DNA of 64,000 bases. Origin: Enoplolaimus lenunculus (taxonomy: Eukaryota > Nematoda > Enoplea > Enoplida > Thoracostomopsidae). The notes beneath the pieces were generated by a model. That model ran no database searches, was not told the DNA's origin, and saw only the letters and a program-made list of their open reading frames with translations. The stretch spans positions 186,001 to 250,000 of the forward strand of contig JASANG010003255.1 of the NCBI GenBank assembly GCA_030248215.1, read 5' to 3'. This document shows positions 62,501-64,000 of the stretch, in pieces. The first letter of the stretch is position 1. The number at the start of each line of letters is the position of its first letter. A program made the translations under genes and the position numbers.

Positions 62501-62925
62501 TTCTTTAAAATTTTAGAAAACACGGTAAATATGTATTGGCAGAAAAAACTAAGAAACTTTCATGCTTCAATATCCGTTTTCCGTTTCCGTTATTTTGATC
62601 ACTACCCGTTTCAGTTATATTTACTATCCGGTTGCACCATGCAATCAAATATTGTCACCAAAACGTTACATGTAATAATTTCGCATAGGTAACAGTTTTT
62701 ACGCAAAAGCCGTTACCACTGCAAGTTCAAATTCAAGTAGTATTTAAACACACGTTCTTTCTGAGATTGTTTCCGACGTTTCTTTAAACCATTTGTTGCA
62801 GACTGCTCTGTATTTTCATTTTTCGACTCAATTAGACTACGCTTAGCTGCAGCTCGTTTCGGCACATTTCGAATTGGCGCAACCACAACTTCTGTTTTAA
62901 CTTTTGATGCCATAACTGACAGCAA
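53591..62925 (-). CDS. apn-1: Endonuclease IV (APN1-type AP endonuclease)
   Basis: Zinc-dependent base-excision-repair enzyme that cuts DNA 5' of abasic sites. Eight exons: 62925-62754, 61000-60851, 60576-60440, 56418-56259, 55936-55841, 55549-55418, 54340-54236 and 53847-53591. All phases agree, giving 402 aa. The N-terminal ~60 residues are basic with KRAAAKR and KKRRK, NLS-like. The catalytic TIM-barrel starts at [10 protein letters not shown]. All nine metal ligands are visible: His in LGYHAS and VPHGSYLIN context, NFHPG, Glu in ENMCQQGN, Asp and His in DTCHAFAAG, His in HMNDS, Asp and His in DRHQNIGKG, Glu in LETP. A Lys-rich tail follows ([11 protein letters not shown]). A second Met four codons in is an alternative start. 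One acceptor (before 54340) is aag instead of cag or tag. Intron 3 is 4 kb. Confidence 0.95.
54696..55102. mobile_element. CAGGGTGCAACCGG-type hAT-like element, perfect TSD
   Basis: Begins caggatacaaccggaatta and ends aattccggttgcaccctg. The octamer cctgtcgc flanks exactly (54688-54695 and 55103-55110). 407 bp, non-coding, in the APN1 intron 54341-55417. This copy fixes the family's ends and TSD length. Confidence 0.93.
56419..60439. other. Large APN1 intron 3 with transposon fragments
   Basis: Four kb with no alternative exon recognised. Pieces of the tgccgattaatcggc family lie at about 57020-57140 and 60040-60340. A decayed TTAGGC MITE lies at about 57545-57835, with its right end (aaacgttccgccc) and scattered cctaagc units. 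A CAGGGTG-type element end (ctttgcaccctg) is at about 59421-59432, with a ggaatcgg interior from about 59240. Confidence 0.55.
57545..57835. mobile_element. Decayed TTAGGC MITE, copy I
   Basis: Scattered gcttaggcgtagg, cgtaagcctaagcc and cctaagcataaacc units are followed by a right inner end aaaaaacgttccgccc. Termini are gone. Oldest recognisable member in the window. Confidence 0.5.
61103..61926. mobile_element. CAGGGATGGGCGGT hAT-like element, copy 2, with nested insertion
   Basis: Begins cagggatgggcggtcgcgg and ends ccgctcatccctg. Flanks ttgcatag (61095-61102) and ttgcttag (61927-61934) match at 7 of 8. A CAGGGTG-subfamily element is nested from about 61425 to 61716 (right end cctccggttgtactctg), which explains its greater length than the copy at 20844. 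In APN1 intron 1. Confidence 0.82.
62059..62641. mobile_element. CAGGGTGCAACCGG-type hAT-like element interrupted by a TTAGGC MITE
   Basis: Left tip cagggtgtaacgg is split at 62064 by a TTAGGC MITE whose TSD (aaccaggg) includes the tip itself. The right end is tccggttgcaccatg at 62641. Outer flanks ccatcaac and caatcaaa match at 6 of 8. In APN1 intron 1. Confidence 0.82.
62064..62271 (-). mobile_element. TTAGGC-carrying MITE, copy F (perfect 8-bp TSD)
   Basis: Begins gtcccatgtatagaacaggg and ends cctgttctatacatgggcc. The interior has two near-identical blocks, each aataggctcatccatacg next to cttaggcttagg. The octamer aaccaggg flanks exactly (62056-62063 and 62272-62279). Same tatag subfamily as copy A, opposite orientation. 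Confidence 0.92.
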
Positions 62926-63865
62926 TTAGTATAAAAATACTGGAAATAAAATTAAAACTTCAAAAATCCATCATTACAATGGCCCATGTGGCTATAAAGG
63001 CGCCCCACTGTCCCGGGACAGCAATATGCCGGGAATACAGACATATGCACTCCTGTTTACATATGCACATCGAAATATAGATGTAATACATATATGTAAT
63101 ATATAATATATACTGATAATGTGGTGTAGTAGTTGCAGTTTTTACTTTTCTCGGGGGGCGGAGTGCAACACCCCCTGACCCCAGTTTTAAGGGACGCAGA
63201 GGCTAAGAATAAATGTTCCAATAATGAATTGCTTAGTGGGGGTTGGGAGGTGACTGCCCCTCCAACATCCTGCTTAAGAGACGCTGAACTTGCAGGGGGT
63301 CAAGGGAGGGGGGCGCAGCCCACATGAATATCTAATTAAAGAAAATTTTTCGATGTGGAAAAGGTTTTCCCCACTGTCCCGCTGTCCCAACGTTCCTTCT
63401 GTCAATTGTCAAGCTCTTCAACTGTCCTGTGTTCCAACCTGTGCCGCTGTCACAATTATATTTGTTGTGTTCTTCTGGTACATTGCTGTCCCGGAAAAAT
63501 TGGACGGCCTTTAGGGTAACATTGGCTATTGCAATCATTATCAAGGTCCAGCATAGATCATTAACTTCATGCAGTGTATCGAATTTAATGAAACTATTGA
63601 TAAATTTGCTTGATTCGCAAACTACGCATACAAAATTTATGTACTGCAAGCCTGTGTGATTCAACTAAAATGTAGATGTCAGCCAAAAACACTGAACAGC
63701 GAATGCATGTCAGCCAAAAACACTGAACAGCGAATGCTTGCTAAGAAAATGCTTTGAGATATATAATGAACGTACTTCTTTGCACCGAAAGCGGTAGTTT
63801 TAAATCCTATGTATTTTTAAGGTTACAGGTTGATGATTAGAAACCGTGTTATCCTTAAAAAAGAG
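62926..63865. other. Region upstream of APN1
   Basis: No further gene recognised. Degenerate ctgtccc repeats lie at 63008-63024 and 63370-63500, and a G/C-run segment at 63152-63322 (accccctgacccc and gggggtcaaggga inverted). The APN1 promoter should be in the first few hundred bases but no core element is evident. Confidence 0.4.
63676..63737. repeat. 31-bp perfect tandem duplication
   Basis: Two exact copies of a 31-mer beginning atgtcagccaaaaacac, at 63676-63706 and 63707-63737. Confidence 0.97.
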
Positions 63866-64000
63866 GGCCCATGTAAAAACCAGGCGCGGAACGCTTTTCT
63901 ATTGGACATGAAAACAATATGATCAAGCTTTAGACTAATTTGTTGCTTGGCTTGGGCTTAGGAATAAATTACTCATTTTTACACTTAGGCTTAGGAATAT
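63866..64000 (-). mobile_element. TTAGGC-carrying MITE, copy H (cut by window end)
   Basis: Begins ggcccatgtaaaaaccaggc and continues with gcggaacgc, then gcttgggcttagg and cttaggcttagg. The window ends inside it. Confidence 0.8.

Noticed and set aside
1-64000. CRISPR array, operon or bacterial contamination
   Set aside because: No spaced identical repeats of CRISPR type, and all real genes are intron-split with GT-AG borders.
1-64000. Retrovirus, LTR or Polinton copies
   Set aside because: No long direct terminal repeats and no reverse transcriptase, integrase, capsid or envelope blocks were recognised in any frame provided.

Overview
The window reads as animal nuclear DNA: AT-rich, with spliced genes using GT-AG introns (many 3' splice sites are tttcag or tttag) and very dense small DNA transposons. 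Many of the transposons contain (TTAGGC)n, the telomere hexamer typical of nematodes. Together with an endonuclease IV (APN1) gene this suggests a nematode with long, transposon-filled introns. That assignment is an inference; no rRNA or mitochondrial marker is present.

Five host genes could be assembled exon by exon, with codon phase checked at each junction except where noted. (1) A rhodopsin-family GPCR, + strand, 5053-8695, 3 exons, with a long polar C-tail whose last part is duplicated downstream at about 9192-9443. (2) HSP90B1/GRP94 (endoplasmin), - strand, 24251-13558, 18 exons, 801 aa, with no visible KDEL-type ER retrieval signal. (3) LRRC40, + strand, 31678-34220, 4 exons, 606 aa. 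(4) A testican/SPOCK-like calcium-binding proteoglycan core, - strand, 49009-39628; the central and C-terminal exons are phase-consistent, while the N-terminal junctions are partly unresolved. (5) APN1-type endonuclease IV, - strand, 62925-53591, 8 exons, 402 aa, with all nine metal ligands.

The rest is mobile-element territory. There are at least six families of short non-autonomous elements, several proven by target-site duplications (TSDs). They are: a MITE family with ends GGCCCATGTAAAGA, 8-bp TSDs and an interior of telomere-type TTAGGC repeats; a hAT-like family with ends CAGGGTGCAACCGG; a hAT-like family beginning tagggatgtgccgatta; a hAT-like family with ends CAGGGATGGGCGGT; a TA-inserting family with ends CTGTAGTGACCCGAAT, all three copies lying in introns of the testican gene; and a TA-inserting palindromic family with ends CACTGCAAAAAATTG. 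Also present are a decayed piggyBac transposase (about 10072-11150), tRNA-derived SINE-like pieces, a 195-bp inverted repeat pair (26379-27371), and several local tandem duplications. No retrovirus, LTR element or Polinton was recognised.

The five genes do not form a pathway: ER folding (GRP94), extracellular matrix (testican), base-excision repair (APN1), peptide or amine signalling (GPCR) and an LRR protein. The most noteworthy feature is the telomere-repeat-carrying MITE family. Four copies are framed by perfect 8-bp TSDs, so these interstitial telomere-like arrays arrived by transposition and not by telomere fusion.
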